The notes under the pieces were generated by a model. That model was not told where the DNA came from and ran no database searches. It worked only from the letters and a program-made list of their open reading frames with translations. A stretch of 64,000 nucleotides of DNA from Capsicum annuum (taxonomy: Eukaryota; Streptophyta; Magnoliopsida; Solanales; Solanaceae), in the NCBI RefSeq assembly GCF_002878395.1, contig NC_061117.1, forward strand, positions 226,327,034 through 226,391,033, in the 5' to 3' direction. A program made the translations under genes and the position numbers. Position 1 is the stretch's first letter. Each line of letters begins with the position of its first letter. This document shows, one piece after another, positions 61,101 to 64,000 of this stretch.

Positions 61101-63318
61101 TCTTAAGCACTGCTTGATCAGAATCTTTTGCTGGTATTTCCCATATGCGAAGCTTGCGCTTGTCACAGATGCCCATGTATCTTCCAGTAGAACTTAGTGT
61201 TATTGATAGTGTGTTTTTTTGACTCTGCGAGAAAGTTAGAAACCGTGGTCAACCTCGACCGCAGACAAAAATGCTATTGTAGGCTTTACTTTGTAAAATA
61301 AGGTAAGGGTGAGAATTTGACTGTGGCAAATGCAATGATGTAAAAGATCATCACACCTTCATGTCAACATACGATCTAGAAGCAAAAGATAGCTCAAGAC
61401 AACTTTTTAACAAGCTATAAATAGTTCAACATGAAAACATATATTTTGCCCCGGAAAACACTTGCACGATTGTTAACAGTAACAACAACAACATAACCAG
61501 CGTAATCCCACAAATTGAGGTCTAGGGAGGGTAAAGTGTACGCAGTCCATACCACTACCTCATAAAATCGTTAACATTAGCTGGTGTGATATATTTTTAA
61601 TAAGATATATAAGGTTTCAAGGTTGGATCTGAAACATAACTGAAGAGACGGGTAACTTCATACTGATTTAACAAAGAAGTTTAAAAAAAAAAATCCTATG
61701 ACTTGTGTAATAGATTTTCTATTCGGGACAATCATAAAACACTGGTCACGATTTAAACAACCAACAACAATCTACTGTTTTAGACCTAGAACCATCTTCA
61801 TGCACAATTACTTTTTTACAAAGAGCCATCTTAGTGCAAAAATTACAACAATCGATAGATACTTTTTCTTCATGGGAAATAGGTAAGCGTGGCAGACAAT
61901 TTCGCATACCTCAGCGAGAGTCACTCCACCAACCAAAGTAGATTTGGTTAAGTTACACTTCCTTATCTGACACCATGAAGCATTACTCTCTCCCTGCTGT
62001 TCTTTCAAAACTCTGATAGATACATATGCAAAAAGATCAGAAGCCTTTTCGCTACTCTCTGTCGGTTGTAATGATAAACCTGGAATTACCTGGTAAAGAT
62101 GACAGAGGGATGATATAAAGATATGCCGAAATGATAGCACACACACAGAGTCTGGGAAAGAGATGTTGCTAGACCTGACTAGTACTTAGTATACAACGTA
62201 AAGCAACAGAAAAGGTGAAGCTGGAAAGTGGTTTCGTCATGACAGATTGTCCATTTGTTCGTGTATAATGCAATTCGTGAGTTCTTCCAGGAATCTAGTC
62301 CTACATTCCTGGTATCTAGGCAACTACCATTTCCTCAAGTAGGAAAGGAACCCACAGCTAACTACACCTAATTTCGTCCCATCCATATACTTGTGTCCTT
62401 GCCCAATTATAGCTCCAGAAATTCCCAAGCCTTGGCATGACATTCATTTAGCAAAAAAGAGCATCACTAGCACCTAAATCACCTAATGCTAGATTTTATG
62501 CTTCACTAACAATCCTTTTTCTCCATGTAATTTCAATTTATCTATTATTTTCTCATAGAGGTAAGCAGTAAAATCAATATTCTAGCCAGGAGTCTCACAG
62601 AAAAAAATGAAATTCTCAACTTTAGAGTTGAAATACTACTAATACCCGAATCAAATCCTAACAGAGACGAAAAAGGTGTTTTCTTTTCCATTGGTCTAGA
62701 CAGTGGTAGGAGGTACCAGTGGAACAGTCAAGGTACACTATCAACTTCCAAGCTCGAGCTATAGCTCGAGGTAACTATATACAATGTATAACTACCACAA
62801 CCACCAGGTAATATAGTCATAATCAATCCATAATAATCTCGACATTATGTCATAGTTCACGTCGAACGTTTGATTGATTATACATTGAAGCACTCAGAGT
62901 AAAAAAAAAAAAAAAGAAAGAAATTTACCATTGAGTGGATGGGAAACTGAACATCAATACTTCTTATCAGCTCTGGTACCGAAAAATCCCAATATTTAAT
63001 AGTACCATCCTCCGACGCAGTCCAACAGTAACACAATATCTTTCCTGCCGGACTAGTAGACGGTACTACCACTACCGATGTCACCAATCCTTTATGTCCT
63101 TCCAATTCAGCAATCTGCAAAAACAAAAAATTACAAAAATTAACAACTTACACAGCTAATTTTTCAGCTGTATATTTTTTGGACAAAGTAAAGTGAACCT
63201 GTAAGCCAGTAGATGTGCTGAAAATGGAAATGGTGTTTCCGGTACATACGAGAAGCTTCTTTGCATCATTTGAAAACGCCGGCGATGAAGAAATTAAGCT
63301 TCTTCCGCCTGTAATCAT
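55134..63318 (-). CDS. WDR75/UTP17 (NAN1) WD40 protein of the U3 snoRNP, 16 exons
   Basis: Nucleolar WD40 protein, component of the t-UTP/UTP-A subcomplex of the small-subunit processome, needed for pre-rRNA transcription and 18S processing. Exons: 63199-63318, 62929-63114, 61910-62089, 60816-61224, 60479-60597, 60330-60407, 59674-59814, 59163-59207, 58424-58590, 58211-58289, 58057-58139, 57570-57699, 57000-57132, 56340-56494, 55795-55978 and 55134-55339. They sum to 2415 nt, or 804 residues plus stop, all in phase and GT-AG, close to the family length (about 800-830). WD40 blades are visible: GHKGLVTSVVV ... SEDGTIKYWD (about 46-83), HHTKAVSTLAFHPTDRIVAA ... GRILIWRG, HWHSAEVKVLFFSSDGAYLY ... 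VLVVWQ, ISSIAFHPLRHMAV, AMTAAAFSGDGSVLA ... VITLWD and PISWLAFIG. The C-terminus NLPPLTKLCSTFLESLL is the WDR75 signature. Start MITGGRSL at 63318. Intact; introns include tandem repeats and a reverse SINE. Confidence 0.92.
56598..56907. repeat. three-copy tandem repeat with (CT)n in WDR75 intron 13
   Basis: A unit with 'catttttctcattaactaga' and 'agcagaatccttaatc' starts its marker at 56653, 56757 and 56880. Periods are 104 and 123, the second stretched by a (CT)n microsatellite at 56796-56821. Intronic, between exons 13 and 14. Confidence 0.85.
61478..61566 (-). mobile_element. Au-like SINE fragment in WDR75 intron 3
   Basis: Starts with CAGTAACAACAACAACATAA (reverse GTTGTTG tail), then the reverse of 'tgggattacgctgg', 'ccctagacctcaattt' and 'gaggtagtggtatgga'. 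The 5' end is truncated. Located between exons 3 and 4 of WDR75. Confidence 0.75.
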
Positions 63319-64000
63319 CTTTGAGAGCTAAAGAAGAAGAGTGGCTTTACCTAAACCCTAAACCTCTGGAAAGAAAATGAGGGAGGAAGGGTTAAATATT
63401 TTTATATTAATTACGTTCAGAGACTACTAGTTTCATTAATTGTGATTGGATCCCTTATAAGTTATGAAAAGTGAAAAGGTTTTGATGTTTGATTTGGGAA
63501 ATTTATGGGGATAAAAAAGACATTTTTGACAATAATGAATGTTGTATTAAATCAAACTTTATTTGATTTGGATGAATTTTGTTTTATTTTTTTATTTTTA
63601 AAATGTGATGATAAAATTGACATCTTATTTCAAATAAATGCATTTTTAATCGATAAGATGAAGTTGATCAGATGGTACGCACTCAAATAAAATCTAAAGT
63701 TTCATTATGAGATGATTTTATATGTACTCTAGTTCTTTTTATTTGTGAAAAGAGTGATCGGATTTTTATACTTTCTTTCTTTGCATTTTAATATTGTCCA
63801 GGTTTTTCTTTTGGTTAATATTATTTGTTAAAAAAAATAATACATATATTAGCTTTGTGTATTACTAATAACTTATTTGGTAAACTTTTAAAATCGGAGT
63901 TATGCAATTTATGGGTTCTAATACATACATTAGCATAGTGAAACATGCAATAGCCTCAAAACTTTTTTCACAGTAAATAAATATTCTTAAAACTTATGCA
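63319..64000. other. promoter side of WDR75 and AT-rich flank
   Basis: Holds the WDR75 telo-box (63353-63361) and then AT-rich DNA with no recognisable gene to the window edge. The frame at 63505-63690 has no protein features. Confidence 0.55.
63353..63361 (+). promoter_or_regulatory. telo-box upstream of WDR75
   Basis: AAACCCTAA, a perfect plant telo-box, 35 bases upstream of the WDR75 ATG. Such boxes mark genes of ribosome biogenesis in plants. Probably in the 5' UTR or at the start site. Confidence 0.7.

Overview
The window is nuclear DNA of a dicot plant, most likely Solanaceae. The genes have many GT-AG introns, are AT-rich with long non-coding stretches, and include plant-specific families (NAC, P-class PPR, DUF1645, seed maturation protein). 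The family assignment rests on repeats: a TS-type SINE with clean target-site duplications, several Au-like SINE copies whose tail reads GTTGTTG, Stowaway MITEs beginning CTCCCTCCGT, and foldback elements common in tomato, potato and tobacco DNA. I cannot name the species.

Layout, left to right. (1) 1-3289 (-): first exon and the start of the second exon of a NAC1-like transcription factor, split by a 3.05 kb intron full of repeats; the gene runs off the left edge. (2) 3.3-15.5 kb: gene-free, AT-rich DNA with MITEs, SINEs and degenerate tandem repeats. (3) 15517-23250 (-): a complete 12-exon METTL25/RRNAD1-type methyltransferase gene. (4) 23.3-33 kb: gene-free, with a long hairpin, a reverse TS-like SINE, a possible LTR remnant and other MITEs. 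(5) 33018-34268 (-): intronless DUF1645 gene. (6) 36864-36935 (-): tRNA-His(GTG). (7) 37647-37955 (-): small secreted Pro-rich PELPK-like protein. (8) 39.3-46.4 kb (-): 3-exon SNAPIN-like gene whose first intron carries a MULE with a 9-bp target duplication and a three-copy 0.3-kb tandem repeat. (9) 47413-49555 (+): RPL41 (25 aa) split by a 2.07 kb intron. (10) 50756-52498 (-): PPR protein, apparent ortholog of At1g79080. (11) 54074-54442 (+): small seed maturation protein. (12) 55134-63318 (-): complete 16-exon WDR75/UTP17 gene.

The genes do not form a pathway cluster; plant neighbours are normally independent transcription units. One functional echo is visible. RPL41 and WDR75 both serve ribosome production, and both have a telo-box (AACCCTA core) just upstream of their coding starts. 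The exon models were built by hand from splice sites, reading-frame continuity and protein similarity from memory. All exon lengths are phase-consistent, but no transcript data were available. I found no clear undescribed biological system; the most unusual items are repeat architectures and a few splice or promoter details listed in the findings.
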